Origin: Streptomyces sp. SLBN-118
GTDB lineage: Bacteria > Actinomycetota > Actinomycetes > Streptomycetales > Streptomycetaceae
NCBI RefSeq assembly: GCF_006715635.1
Contig: NZ_VFNP01000002.1
Location: 1,178,001 to 1,242,000 of the forward strand
Direction: 5' to 3'
Length of the DNA: 64,000 nt
Part shown: positions 47,400 through 55,723 of the stretch, one piece after another
Numbering within the stretch: position 1 is the stretch's first letter
Layout: every line of letters starts with the position of its first letter
Notes under the pieces: generated by a model
The model's input: the letters and a program-made list of their open reading frames with translations, nothing else
Told to the model about the DNA's origin: nothing
The model's database searches: none
Translations under genes and position numbers: made by a program

Positions 47400-47957
47400 G
47401 TGCTGATCCCCCACGACACCCGCATTGCCCTCGACACCGTCGTCGATCTGGTGAACACCACCCCGGAGAGCGAGCAGGACGACGCGCTCGCGGACGTCGC
47501 CTCGCTGTACGACTTCGTACGAAGCCACAGCGTCAGCGGCGTGGGCGAGCTGACCCAGCGGGACCTGAAGGCCGTGCAGGGCGTACGGACGCAGTTCGCG
47601 GAGATCTTCGCGGCACCCGACAGCCGCACCGCGGCCGAGCTGGTCAATGAACTGGTGGCGGCCGCGGGAACCACCCCACAGCTCACCGACCACGACGGCT
47701 ACGACTGGCATGTGCACTACTTCGCGCCGGGCGCTTCGGTCGCCGACCACCTCGCGGCGGACTGCGGGATGGCGCTGGCGTTCATCGTCGTCGCGGGCGA
47801 ACAGGAGCGCCTGCGGCGCTGCGAGGCGCCGGACTGCGGGCGCGCGTTCGTCGACCTCTCCCGCAACCGCTCTCGCCGCTACTGCGACAGCCGCACCTGC
47901 GGCAACCGCCTGCATGTCGCCGCCTACCGCGCACGCCGCAAGGAAGCGGCGGGCTGA
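47400..47957 (+). CDS. CGNR zinc-finger domain protein
   Basis: 185 aa from a GTG with AGGGAG at 47389-47394. The N-terminal ABATE-type helical domain (about 1-130) starts LIPHDTRIALDTVVDLVNTT. The C-terminal CGNR zinc finger (about 141-180) has Cys pairs CEAPDC and CDSRTC followed by GNR. These proteins are presumed stress-related transcription regulators. The target is not evident. Downstream of ssgB but after terminators, so independently transcribed. Confidence 0.93.
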   Translation: MLIPHDTRIALDTVVDLVNTTPESEQDDALADVASLYDFVRSHSVSGVGELTQRDLKAVQGVRTQFAEIFAAPDSRTAAELVNELVAAAGTTPQLTDHDGYDWHVHYFAPGASVADHLAADCGMALAFIVVAGEQERLRRCEAPDCGRAFVDLSRNRSRRYCDSRTCGNRLHVAAYRARRKEAAG

Positions 47958-47972
47958 GGGGCCCCGATCCCC

Positions 47973-48125
47973 TCACAGCAGGAACAGATCGTGCACCGCG
48001 GCCATGAGCAACAGAAAGCCGATGACCGCGAGAAAGATCATCAGGGGCGGCTGGGAGAGTGCGAAGAGGCAGCCACGCGGCTCTTCGGTCGGTGCGGGGG
48101 CCTCGCCCCGTGAGGTATCGAGCAT
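47973..48125 (-). CDS. Small 50-aa membrane protein
   Basis: 50 aa, MLDTSRGEAPAPTEEPRGCL then FALSQPPLMIFLAVIGFLLL and a short AAVHDLFLL end. One hydrophobic helix fills the C-terminal half. The codon pattern is Streptomyces-like, with G/C in nearly every third position. It is convergent with the CGNR gene, 15 bp apart. The ribosome site is weak (CACCCCGAG before the ATG), so it may be leaderless or low-expressed. I recall similar small proteins at this locus in other Streptomyces. Function unknown. Confidence 0.6.
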   Translation of the reverse strand: MLDTSRGEAPAPTEEPRGCLFALSQPPLMIFLAVIGFLLLMAAVHDLFLL

Positions 48126-48227
48126 CTCGGGGTGATGATGGCGCAGAACAGCCTGCCGTGATCGATCAACACGCCCCTCGACCGCGGGAGTTCACCAGAT
48201 CCCCGTGTGCGGCCACGGCCGGATGCG

Positions 48228-48674
48228 TCAGATGCCGTGCTTCTTGAGGATCGCCTCGATGTCGCTGAAGTCCTCGCCGGAACCGGCGGCCTTCGGCTTC
48301 GCCTTGGGCTGGGTAGCGGGACGGCTGCCCCGCCCGAGGGAGGGCGCCGACGCGGCCGGGGCGACGACCCCCTGCTCCGCCGCTCTGGCGGCGGCCTTGC
48401 GTTCCTTACGGGTTCCGCCGCCCCGCCGCTCGATGGCCCTGGTCGTCATGAAGAGCAGCCAGGCGCCGCCGAGCAGGCCGAATCCGAGCCAGGCGGACGG
48501 GCTGAAGGCCGTGTCCACCACCCATTCGACCGCGCCGGTCAGCACCAGGCCGATGGGGACGAGGGAGTAGGCGGCGATACGTGTCGCGGCGAGGAAACGC
48601 CTGCGGTACGCCGTGACGGCGGCGATGCCCAGGCCCGCCGCGGACACCGCGGAGCAAATGGTCTCGGCAAGCAT
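48228..48674 (-). CDS. Hypothetical membrane protein
   Basis: 148 aa from the ATG at 48674, which has GGAGG about 5 bp upstream; an upstream in-frame start at 48728 lacks one. Two or three transmembrane helices (LAETICSAVSAAGLGIAAVT, IAAYSLVPIGLVLTGAVEWV, AWLGFGLLGGAWLLFMTT) are followed by a basic, Ala/Pro/Lys-rich cytoplasmic tail of about 60 residues ending in DFSDIEAILKKHGI. Not a family I can name. Stands alone. Confidence 0.8.
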   Translation of the reverse strand: MLAETICSAVSAAGLGIAAVTAYRRRFLAATRIAAYSLVPIGLVLTGAVEWVVDTAFSPSAWLGFGLLGGAWLLFMTTRAIERRGGGTRKERKAAARAAEQGVVAPAASAPSLGRGSRPATQPKAKPKAAGSGEDFSDIEAILKKHGI

Positions 48675-48840
48675 CCGGTCCTCCAGGCTCAGACGGGCAT
48701 GAGGGGGTTCGTCCCCTCCATCGTGCACCGTCCGGCCGCTTTCGGGCCACGGTCCCGTACGACCTCAGGGAGATCTCCGGGACGGTCTCCTCACCAGGTC
48801 CCGGTCACTACGGGTGCCCACGGGCTGGGACACTGGACCC

Positions 48841-49347
48841 ATGAGCGACTCCACCACCGCCCGCCCGGTCGTGCTCGACGTCTGGTGCGAGCTCCAGTGC
48901 CCCGACTGCCGCAGCGCCCTGAAGGATCTGCGGGCGCTGCGCGAGCGCTACGGCGACCGGCTCGAGCTGCGGCTGCGGCACTTCCCCCTCGACAAGCACA
49001 AGCACGCCTTCACGGCCGCCCAGGCCGCGGAGGAGGCTGCCGAACAGGGCAAGGGCTGGCCCTACATCGAGGCGGTGCTCGGACGTGTCGAGGAGCTCGC
49101 CGCGAGGGGGGAGCCGTTCCTGCTCGAGGTCGCTCGTGAACTGGGTCTGGACGCCGAGGAGTTCGACACCGCGCTGATCGACGGCCGGCACATCCTGATC
49201 GTCGACGCCGACCAGGCCGAGGGCAAGGCGATCGGCGTGACGGGCACCCCGACGTACGTCATCGACGGCGAGCGGCTCGACGGGGGCAAGAGCCAGGAGG
49301 GGCTGCGGGAGCGCATCGAGGAGATCGCGGACCGGCTGCTCGCCTAG
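48841..49347 (+). CDS. DsbA/FrnE-like thioredoxin-fold oxidoreductase
   Basis: 168 aa. The redox motif is CPDC (C20, C23) in DVWCELQCPDCRSAL. The cis-Pro loop is GVTGTPTYVIDG near the C-terminus, and the insertion helix domain sits between. No signal peptide, so cytoplasmic. It resembles FrnE-type disulphide isomerases. The role is unknown. It is convergent with the GNAT gene. Confidence 0.9.
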   Translation: MSDSTTARPVVLDVWCELQCPDCRSALKDLRALRERYGDRLELRLRHFPLDKHKHAFTAAQAAEEAAEQGKGWPYIEAVLGRVEELAARGEPFLLEVARELGLDAEEFDTALIDGRHILIVDADQAEGKAIGVTGTPTYVIDGERLDGGKSQEGLRERIEEIADRLLA

Positions 49348-49390
49348 GACTCGCCTTGGACCGATCCGGCCTGATCGACCGGACAGGACC

Positions 49391-50230
49391 TCAAAGCAGG
49401 AATTTGAAGCTGTTGACGTGGGTCGTCTCGTAGCCGAGCGACTCGTACAGTCTTCGCGCCGGGGTGTTGTCCGTGAAGACGTGCAGTCCGAGCAGCGGCA
49501 GCCCGGCGTCCAGTGCGATGCACTCGGCGAGCAGCATCAGGGACCGGCCGTGCCCGCGGCCGCGCTGTGTCTCGGCGACCTCGACGTCGTACAGGTACGC
49601 CCCCGTCTCACCGGGACGCACCTCGCGCCTGCCGACGAGGACATGGCCCAGGACCGCACCGTCCCGCACCAGGACGTCGAGCCGGATGCCGGGGCTGGCG
49701 AGACCGTCGGGCAGGAGCGCGCTGTGCTGGGCCTCCGACTTGGCACGCGCTTCGAATGCCCGGACTCCCCTGTCGATCCAGTTCTGTGCGTACGTCTCGA
49801 CGGCCGTGGCACGCCACTGTGCGAACTCCGCCTCGCTCATCGGGCGGACCTCGACATCCGGCGGAAGGGCGGGAGGTTGATCAGGCAGTTCCTTGAGCAT
49901 GGTGCGTCCGCGCTCGACGTAGCCGAGTGCGGTCGCGAGCCGCGTGGCCGCGGTGGCCTCCGGCGGCACGTCGACCTGCACCTGGGTGCAGCCCCAGCCG
50001 CGCAGCACCTCCTCGGCGGCGAGCGCGGCGACGGTCCCCCGCCCCCGCCGCCGGTCCCGCTCGTCGATGCTCAGCGAGCGGATGGTCCCCGCCGTGGCGG
50101 TGAGTGCAGGGAATGTGGCGATCTCGATCCGGCCGACGGGACGGCTGTTGACACAGACCTCGTAGAGGCGTGACTGCGCGCCGTCCGCCTCGTGTTGAAG
50201 CGGCCCGGTCGGCCGCAGGGTGGTGGTCAT
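49391..50230 (-). CDS. GNAT-family N-acetyltransferase with two GNAT domains
   Basis: 279 aa. The first GNAT fold (about 15-125) contains SIDERDRRRGRGTVAALAAE, and the second (about 140-279) contains the acetyl-CoA loop ETQRGRGHGRSLMLLAECIA, close to the Q/R-x-x-G-x-G/A pattern. The second domain ends with NTPARRLYESLGYETTHVN, typical of GNAT enzymes. The substrate is unknown. It lies 33 bp downstream of pabC and may be co-transcribed. Confidence 0.9.
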   Translation of the reverse strand: MTTTLRPTGPLQHEADGAQSRLYEVCVNSRPVGRIEIATFPALTATAGTIRSLSIDERDRRRGRGTVAALAAEEVLRGWGCTQVQVDVPPEATAATRLATALGYVERGRTMLKELPDQPPALPPDVEVRPMSEAEFAQWRATAVETYAQNWIDRGVRAFEARAKSEAQHSALLPDGLASPGIRLDVLVRDGAVLGHVLVGRREVRPGETGAYLYDVEVAETQRGRGHGRSLMLLAECIALDAGLPLLGLHVFTDNTPARRLYESLGYETTHVNSFKFLL

Positions 50231-50263
50231 CAGGGGTGTTTCTACCTGCCCTGCGGCCGCGCG

Positions 50264-51106
50264 TCACGGGGTTGTACGGGGCGCCTTCGGATCCGTGTCG
50301 GCGGCCGCGCGCTCCTCGAAGATCCGCATCGCCTTGGCCGTCACCGGTCCGGGGGCCTCCGCGAGCTCGCGCCCGTCGACCCGCCGCACGGCCTGAACGT
50401 CGCGCAGGGTCGAGGTCAGGAAGATCTCCTCGGCCCGCTCCAGCACGTCGAAGGGCAGGTCGGTCTCCTTGGCCCCGGTCCACGCCACGGTCAGGGCACG
50501 GGTGATGCCCGCCAGGCAGCCGGAGGCGACGGGCGGGGTGTGCAGCTCGCCGTCGACGACCACGAAGACGTTGGAACCGGTGCCCTCACAGAGCTGACCA
50601 ACCGTGTTGGCGAACAGCGCCTCGGACGCGTCCTCCTCGCTCGCCCTGGCGAGCGCGACGACGTTCTCGCCGTACGACGTGGTCTTCAGCCCGCTCAGCG
50701 CACCGCGCTCGTTGCGGGTCCACGGGACGGTGATCACCGCGGTGCTGTCCGGGCGGCGCTTGGTCTCGCCGAGGGCCACGACCAGCGTCGGCCCCGCGGT
50801 GCCACGGTCGGAGCCGAGCGGCGAGGGGCCGCCGGTGTACGTGATGCGCAGCCGACCGAGCTCCATGGGGTTGGTTTCCAGGACGGCCGCGCAGGCGCGC
50901 CGCACCTCGTCGAGGTCGGGGTCCGGCAGGCCGAGACCACGGGCCGAGCGGGTCAGCCGGTCGAGGTGCATGGTGAGGGCGAAGGGCTGTCCGTGCACCG
51001 CCTTGACCGTCTCGAAGATGCCGTCGCCCACGGTCAGACCGTGATCGAACACGGACACCATGGCGTTCTCGGCGTCGGTGAGTCCGCCATTGACCCAGAG
51101 CTTCAT
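50264..51106 (-). CDS. pabC: Aminodeoxychorismate lyase, PLP-dependent class IV
   Basis: 280 aa from the ATG at 51106. Class IV aminotransferase fold: N-terminus MKLWVNGGLTDAENAMVSVF, GLTVGDGIFETVK, PLP-lysine region SGLKTTSYGENVVALA, and phosphate-binding EGTGSNVFVV and ITSTLRDVQAV-like FLTSTLRDVQAV. It converts aminodeoxychorismate to p-aminobenzoate for folate. The ATGA overlap with pabB strongly supports PabC over a branched-chain or D-amino acid transaminase. Confidence 0.9.
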   Translation of the reverse strand: MKLWVNGGLTDAENAMVSVFDHGLTVGDGIFETVKAVHGQPFALTMHLDRLTRSARGLGLPDPDLDEVRRACAAVLETNPMELGRLRITYTGGPSPLGSDRGTAGPTLVVALGETKRRPDSTAVITVPWTRNERGALSGLKTTSYGENVVALARASEEDASEALFANTVGQLCEGTGSNVFVVVDGELHTPPVASGCLAGITRALTVAWTGAKETDLPFDVLERAEEIFLTSTLRDVQAVRRVDGRELAEAPGPVTAKAMRIFEERAAADTDPKAPRTTP

Positions 51107-52161
51107 CCAGCTGTCCTTCCGCTTGCCGCGTACACCCCCGACGCTACCGTGAGCAGCCGGGACGCCTTCAGCTCGGTCTCGTCCCACTCGCGCTCGGGGT
51201 CGGAGCCCCATGTGATCCCGGCACCGGTACCGAAGCGCAGCACCGGTCCCGCGGGCACGTCGCGGTCGATCCAGAACGTGCGTATGCCGACTGCGAGCTC
51301 GCCGGTGCCGCGGTCGGCGTCGACCCAGCCGATGCCTCCGCAGTACGGGCCACGGGGTGCCGTCTCCAGCGCGTCGATGATCTTCAGCGCGCTGGACTTG
51401 GGCGCGCCGGTCACCGAGCCGGGCGGGAAGGTGGCCGCCAGCAGCTCCGGCCAGCCCGCCGTGGGCCCCAGCTCGCCGCGGACGGTCGAGACGAGGTGCA
51501 CGAGGCCCGGGTGGGCCTCGACGGCGCACAGGGCGGGGACGGTGACCGTGCCGGTGGCGCAGACCCTCCCCAGGTCGTTGCGGACCAGGTCCACGATCAT
51601 CACGTTCTCCGCGCGGTCCTTCTCCTGCAGGTCCTCGGCGGTGCGGCCGGTGCCCTTGATCGGCCCGGACTCGACGATCTGCCCCTCGCGCCTGAGATAG
51701 AGCTCGGGGGATGCGGTGGCGATCTCGACGCCGTGGGCGGGCAGCCGAATCGTTCCGGCGTACGGAGCGGGGTTGCCGCGCGCCAGCAGTGCGGTCAGCG
51801 CGTCGACGTCGTCCGCACCGGGCTCGGGCAGGGGCGCTGAGAGAATTCGGCAGAGGTTCGCCTGATAGACCTCGCCCGCCGCGATGTGTTCCCGGATACG
51901 GCGTACACCGGCCGTGTACGCCTGCCGGTCCAGCGAGGAGGTCCAGTCGCCGGCGGCCGGTCCGCGCCAGCGCCCCGGTACGGGCTCGGGCACGGGCTCC
52001 GTACGCACATTGTCGAAGCGGGCGCAGGTCAGACGGCCCTCGAAGTCCGCGGCGACCGCCCAGAAGCCGGCGGAGCCGAGTGCCTCCGGGTCGCTGGTGA
52101 CATCACGGAGGTCCGTGGCGAGGAGGTGGCCGAAGCGGGCCAAAGGAGCAAGGTCGTGCAC
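51103..52161 (-). CDS. pabB: Aminodeoxychorismate synthase component I, chorismate-binding
   Basis: 352 aa from GTG 52161 (VHDLAPLARFGHLL); an earlier in-frame GTG at 52209 is possible but poorly placed for a ribosome site. Chorismate-binding motifs PGSVTGAPKSSALKI, GGIGWVDADRGTGELAVGIR and SGPIKGTGRTAEDL are intact. The N-terminal subdomain is short compared with anthranilate synthase. It makes 4-amino-4-deoxychorismate with a PabA glutaminase encoded elsewhere. Coupled to pabC. Confidence 0.88.
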   Translation of the reverse strand: MHDLAPLARFGHLLATDLRDVTSDPEALGSAGFWAVAADFEGRLTCARFDNVRTEPVPEPVPGRWRGPAAGDWTSSLDRQAYTAGVRRIREHIAAGEVYQANLCRILSAPLPEPGADDVDALTALLARGNPAPYAGTIRLPAHGVEIATASPELYLRREGQIVESGPIKGTGRTAEDLQEKDRAENVMIVDLVRNDLGRVCATGTVTVPALCAVEAHPGLVHLVSTVRGELGPTAGWPELLAATFPPGSVTGAPKSSALKIIDALETAPRGPYCGGIGWVDADRGTGELAVGIRTFWIDRDVPAGPVLRFGTGAGITWGSDPEREWDETELKASRLLTVASGVYAASGRTAG

Positions 52162-52306
52162 GTCTGCGAGTGTATGGCGGGCGCCGACGGGCCGCTGCGG
52201 CGTGAACACACCTCAGCACGCTGCGGAAACGCGTTTTTGTGCTGGACCAGGAATCCGCTAGAGTTCAACACGTCGCCGGGACGCGCAAGCGATCCGGAAA
52301 CGACAA

Positions 52307-52379
52307 GCGGACGTGGCTCAGTTGGTAGAGCATCACCTTGCCAAGGTGAGGGTCGCGAGTTCGAATCTCGTCGTCCGCT
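52307..52379 (+). tRNA. tRNA-Gly (anticodon GCC)
   Basis: 73 nt: acceptor GCGGACG/CGTCCGC, anticodon stem TCACC/GGTGA with loop TTGCCAA, T loop TTCGAAT. First gene of a five-tRNA cluster. Confidence 0.97.
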
Positions 52380-52411
52380 CGATGGGGGATCTTCCCGAAC
52401 CCCTGCACTGT

Positions 52412-52485
52412 GGTGGAGTGGCCGAGAGGCGAGGCAACGGCCTGCAAAGCCGTCTACACGGGTTCAAATCCCGTCTCCACCTCCA
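52412..52485 (+). tRNA. tRNA-Cys (anticodon GCA)
   Basis: 71 nt body with acceptor GGTGGAG/CTCCACC and anticodon stem ACGGC/GCCGT with loop CTGCAAA. CCA is encoded at 52483-52485. Confidence 0.96.
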
Positions 52486-52486
52486 A

Positions 52487-52558
52487 GGACGATTAGCTCA
52501 GCGGGAGAGCGCTTCCCTGACACGGAAGAGGTCACTGGTTCAATCCCAGTATCGTCCA
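52487..52558 (+). tRNA. tRNA-Val (anticodon GAC), copy 1
   Basis: 72 nt; acceptor GGACGAT/ATCGTCC, anticodon stem CTTCC/GGAAG with loop CTGACAC. Starts one base after the tRNA-Cys CCA. Differs from the next two copies only in the acceptor pairs at positions 2 and 3. Confidence 0.97.
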
Positions 52559-52578
52559 CTGGATCCGCAAGGATTCGC

Positions 52579-52650
52579 GCGCGATTAGCTCAGCGGGAGA
52601 GCGCTTCCCTGACACGGAAGAGGTCACTGGTTCAATCCCAGTATCGCGCA
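52579..52650 (+). tRNA. tRNA-Val (anticodon GAC), copy 2
   Basis: 72 nt; acceptor GCGCGAT/ATCGCGC; otherwise the body is identical to copy 1. CCA not encoded. Confidence 0.97.
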
Positions 52651-52692
52651 CGCAGTACCACGCAGGACCGTAGCATCACTCAAGATCGTCCC

Positions 52693-52764
52693 GCGCGATT
52701 AGCTCAGCGGGAGAGCGCTTCCCTGACACGGAAGAGGTCACTGGTTCAATCCCAGTATCGCGCA
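52693..52764 (+). tRNA. tRNA-Val (anticodon GAC), copy 3
   Basis: 72 nt, identical to copy 2, and followed by an encoded CCA (52765-52767) and a terminator. Confidence 0.97.
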
Positions 52765-52770
52765 CCAGCC

Positions 52771-52804
52771 AGAACCCCCGGCCGCCGAGGCCGCCGGGGG
52801 TTCT
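52771..52804. terminator. Terminator of the tRNA cluster
   Basis: A perfect 12-bp stem (52771-52782 with 52793-52804; AGAACCCCCGGC), starting 3 bp after the last encoded CCA. It also lies 3' of the zinc-protein gene on the other strand. Confidence 0.85.
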
Positions 52805-52822
52805 GTCGTCCGCGGGAGCCGA

Positions 52823-53101
52823 TCAGGAAGAGAAGAGCATCCGGCCGAAGCTCTTCTGGCGGTAGTGGCCGCCGTGGTGTCCGCCGTGGTGCGGGGCGCC
52901 CCAGGCGGGCGCGGGGGCGGCCGGGTAGGCCTGCGGGGCCGGCGGCGCGGGCGGGGCCTGCGTCCACTGCGACTCCAGGCGGGTCAGGGACTCCAGCTCG
53001 CCGTAGTCGAGAAATATCCCCCGGCAGCCGCTGCACTGCTCGATCTGAACGCCGTTGCGGTTGTAGGTGTGCATCGCTGCATGGCACTTGGGACACTGCA
53101 T
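52823..53101 (-). CDS. TFIIB-type zinc-ribbon protein
   Basis: 92 aa. Zinc ribbon at the N-terminus: MQCPKCHAAMHTYNRNGVQI then CSGCRGIFLDYGELESL, with two CxxC pairs (C3/C6, C24/C27). A Pro/Ala/Tyr linker and a His/Gly-rich tail (PHHGGHHGGHYRQ) follow, which might add metal binding. Such zf-TFIIB proteins are common and uncharacterised. Convergent with the tRNA cluster. Confidence 0.9.
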   Translation of the reverse strand: MQCPKCHAAMHTYNRNGVQIEQCSGCRGIFLDYGELESLTRLESQWTQAPPAPPAPQAYPAAPAPAWGAPHHGGHHGGHYRQKSFGRMLFSS

Positions 53102-53169
53102 GATCTGCTCAGCTCCTCGCCGTTCGGTCGACGTCGCCGGGATGCATGCCCGGTGACAGGTGGTTCAGC

Positions 53170-54135
53170 CTACGACGGAGGCTCGAACTCCAACTCGGGC
53201 GGGAGGGCGGCAATTCGGGCACAGGCGTCGATCATGGCCTGTTCGACCTCGTCCGGTTCGCGGTGTTCTGCGGAGGATTTCGCGAGGGCGAGGGCGGCGG
53301 TCTGGACGGTCAGCGCTCGGGCGGGGACGTCGAGTTGGGGCCAGGGGTCGCCGTCACCGCCGACCGCGGGCCCGTGTGCGGCCGTGTACGCCCCGAGGAA
53401 GCGTCCCCAGATCTCCGGGGGCAGCAGACCGGCCGCGTACCAGGCGGCGGGCCGGGCCAGGTCCCAGGCGGGGTCGCCGAGGCCGAGGTCGTCCACGTCG
53501 ATGAGGAGCCAGGGGCCGGCCGGGGCGGGATGGCGAACGAGCTGGCCGAGGTGGAGGTCGCCATGGCAGAGCGTGCCGGCGCGGGGCGAGGGCGCTTCGC
53601 CGCGGGCCCAGGCGGGCAGGCGCGCCCAGGCCTGCCGGACGGTCGCGGCCGCGGGGTGACGGCCCGCCGCCGCACGCATCCGTGCCAGGGCCGCGGCGGC
53701 CTTGGCGGGGCCGCGCATGGGCGGGAGGGGACCGGGGAGCCCGGCGGGCTCGACCAGGTGGAGCCGGGCCAGCAGGACGGCGGCTTCCTCCCAGGGGGCG
53801 GCGTCGGGATCCGCCGGGTCCACGGGCAGGCCGTAGGGCCAGGCGGTGACGGGCCGGCCGTCGACGTCACCGGCGGGGAGCGGGACGGGGGCCAGGAGGA
53901 TGCCGGTGAGGCGGGGGTGCGCGGCGACGGCGAGGCGGGCGTGATGGGCGTGGGTGTCGGTGCCGGGTGCGTGTGCCTTGGCGACGGCGTCCCCGTGCCG
54001 TACGACGGCGCCGTCGTCCCGCTGGGCGAGAACGGCCTCGTCCCGGCCGCAGGCGCGGCAGGACTGCCGTGGCGCGACGAGATGCGCGGCGTCGCGGGCG
54101 ACGCCGGCGAGCGTGCGGACGACGTCTGCGGTCAC
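53170..54135 (-). CDS. Aminoglycoside phosphotransferase-family kinase-like protein
   Basis: 321 aa from a GTG with a G-rich site upstream. The APH fold is shown by the catalytic loop LCHGDLHLGQLV and the metal/DFG-like block LIDVDDLGLGDPAWDLARP. The N-terminal nucleotide lobe is partly divergent, with a Cys pair in QSCRACGRDE. The enzyme class phosphorylates small molecules. Resistance to an antibiotic is not implied, since most chromosomal family members have other or unknown substrates. It runs next to about 0.7 kb of non-coding DNA. Confidence 0.88.
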   Translation of the reverse strand: MTADVVRTLAGVARDAAHLVAPRQSCRACGRDEAVLAQRDDGAVVRHGDAVAKAHAPGTDTHAHHARLAVAAHPRLTGILLAPVPLPAGDVDGRPVTAWPYGLPVDPADPDAAPWEEAAVLLARLHLVEPAGLPGPLPPMRGPAKAAAALARMRAAAGRHPAAATVRQAWARLPAWARGEAPSPRAGTLCHGDLHLGQLVRHPAPAGPWLLIDVDDLGLGDPAWDLARPAAWYAAGLLPPEIWGRFLGAYTAAHGPAVGGDGDPWPQLDVPARALTVQTAALALAKSSAEHREPDEVEQAMIDACARIAALPPELEFEPPS

Positions 54136-54837
54136 GGTCCCCCCGGGGTGTGTGCTCCCTGGCGGGAGCCTACGCGGTGGGGTCGGACGGTGGGTTTCAG
54201 CCACCACACCCTCCCCCGCGGGCCCGGCTTCGCGGCACGAGGCCCGTACAGCGGGGAGAGATCGCTTCGCGACACCGGCGGCCATCACCCGTGAGGACCA
54301 GGCCAGCGACGCGGGTGCCCGTCCCGCGAGGACAAGGCCGGCGGCGCGGTGGCGGTCGACGCCGGAGGTTGACCAGTTGCAAGGCGGGCCACATGCCCGG
54401 GCGGAGCCCGGGATTCCGGTGTGGGGGTGGCCCGCCCACCACCGGTCGACCAGCTGCGCGTGGCGCGGCGAACGCGCACACGGAGCCACCAGGCGCATGG
54501 CTCAGGGGGTGCCCAGAGCGAGCCGGGCGGCCCGCGCGAGGAAGCGGCCCCCGCGGCTCACGACTGATGAGGCCCGCCCGGCGGCCCGAGTCCGCCGCAG
54601 CGAACCGAAGGGGCGGAACCTGGCGCCGCCGAGCGGTGCGAGGGCCTCACGCAGAGCGGCAGTCCGCCGCCGCGAATCGAAGCCCGCGAGGGCGGACGCA
54701 GAAGGGCAGGCAGCGCGATGGCCGGTCAGCTCCCCAGCTGACCGGCCAAACGCTGCCGTCCGCCGCACCCCCGTCCCCACGGGGTTGTTGGCCGGATGTC
54801 CCCGACCCGGACCGCTCTTCCGGGCCCGGGGCGCCGC
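54136..54837. other. GC-rich stretch without a recognisable gene
   Basis: About 700 bp. No frame shows a ribosome site plus a recognisable protein; open frames here have scrambled Arg/Gly/Pro composition on every strand. It contains nested inverted repeats at 54383-54436 (outer GGCGGGCCAC / GTGGCCCGCC, inner CCCGGG / CCCGGG). It also contains two partially similar segments beginning GTCCGCCGCAGCGAA (54591) and GTCCGCCGCCGCGAA (54662). It may be a decayed gene remnant. Confidence 0.5.
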
Positions 54838-55044
54838 TCAGCGCCCCAGCATCACGCCCACGGACGACGCCTGTGTGAGCACTGCGTCCCAGCCGCCGAA
54901 GGCGACCACGAGCAGGGCTGCGAGAGGGAGCACCATCGCCGTCGCCACCAGCGGATGGCGACGGCCCGACGGGCGGCCGCCGAACGCGGCGAATGCCTTG
55001 CGTCCCTGCGTGCGGATCATCGTCCGCGATGCCGTGTCGGCCAT
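54838..55044 (-). CDS. Small hypothetical membrane protein
   Basis: 68 aa; the ATG is preceded by AGGAGAGG. A basic N-terminus of about 30 residues leads to one hydrophobic helix (HPLVATAMVLPLAALLVVAF) and a short end GGWDAVLTQASSVGVMLGR. No family recognised. The good ribosome site and codon pattern support a real gene. Confidence 0.7.
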   Translation of the reverse strand: MADTASRTMIRTQGRKAFAAFGGRPSGRRHPLVATAMVLPLAALLVVAFGGWDAVLTQASSVGVMLGR

Positions 55045-55232
55045 GGTCCCTCTCCTGTCGTATTCGGCAGCGGCGGGTGTCTGACCTCGGGGGACGAGTG
55101 CTGCACCCGCCGCTTGACTTCAACATTAGGGATCCGCGGGATCCCGGGCGTCATGCCCTCGTACCGATTGCCGGGCCTCCCGGAGGATGAGCAACGCCCC
55201 GGCGACGTACTCCCCTGGGTGGAGACGAGGTC
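55045..55232. other. Intergenic region, no gene
   Basis: 188 bp between two small minus-strand genes. A short plus-strand open frame (55153-55236, 27 codons) has no ribosome site. Nothing else seen. Confidence 0.4.
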
Positions 55233-55490
55233 CTAGGACTTGGGGTCTTCCCGGAGGGGACGCTCCGAGGCGTCCTCCCGCGGCACCGGCTGCTCGACCA
55301 GTGCCAGCACCCTCGTGGCCATGAAGCGTGCCGTCCGCACCACCGTTCCCGTGCGGGTGACTTCGCTCACTTCCACCACCCCTCTGCGCACCGCTGTCTC
55401 GACCCTGCGACCCGCCCGGCTTGCCACCACTTCGTACGTACGAGTCGTGTCTCCCGCGTCCACGACTATCTCCACGCGGTCACCCTTCAC
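55233..55490 (-). CDS. Small conserved hypothetical protein
   Basis: 85 aa from the GTG at 55490, which has GGGGGAG 8 bp upstream; an earlier in-frame ATG at 55541 would add 17 residues without a site. Beta-rich start KGDRVEIVVDAGDTTRTYEV followed by ETAVRRGVVEVSEVTRTGTV and a hydrophobic end ARFMATRVLALVEQ. No signal peptide or membrane helix. Family not recognised. It is divergent from the Ser/Thr kinase gene 233 bp away. Confidence 0.7.
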   Translation of the reverse strand: MKGDRVEIVVDAGDTTRTYEVVASRAGRRVETAVRRGVVEVSEVTRTGTVVRTARFMATRVLALVEQPVPREDASERPLREDPKS

Positions 55491-55723
55491 CGATCCAACT
55501 CCCCCTTCTGCGACGGACCTTTGAGATCTCGCACGGGTCATGGGGGCCCGATCCGCGGCCCCCTGACTCTTCTTCAAGTCTCCCACCCGGCACTGACAAT
55601 CGATCGGGCCGCGAGGGCGCGGCCTATGAGCACACCGGGGCAGGGGTACGTAAGCTGTGCCACGTCAAACGGACGACCGTGGCAGCGGGGGTGGGGTCTC
55701 CCCACCGTAGGTAGGGGACGGAC

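Noticed and set aside
52487..52764. Possible CRISPR-like regular repeats
   Set aside because: The three 72-bp repeats fold as complete tRNA-Val genes; the spacing is irregular and no cas genes are near.
53170..54135. Aminoglycoside resistance gene
   Set aside because: The fold is APH-like, but the chromosomal core context and divergent N-terminal lobe give no support for drug resistance specifically.
54796..55236. 146-codon plus-strand open frame
   Set aside because: It runs antisense through the 68-aa gene that has a good ribosome site, and its own composition is random-looking.
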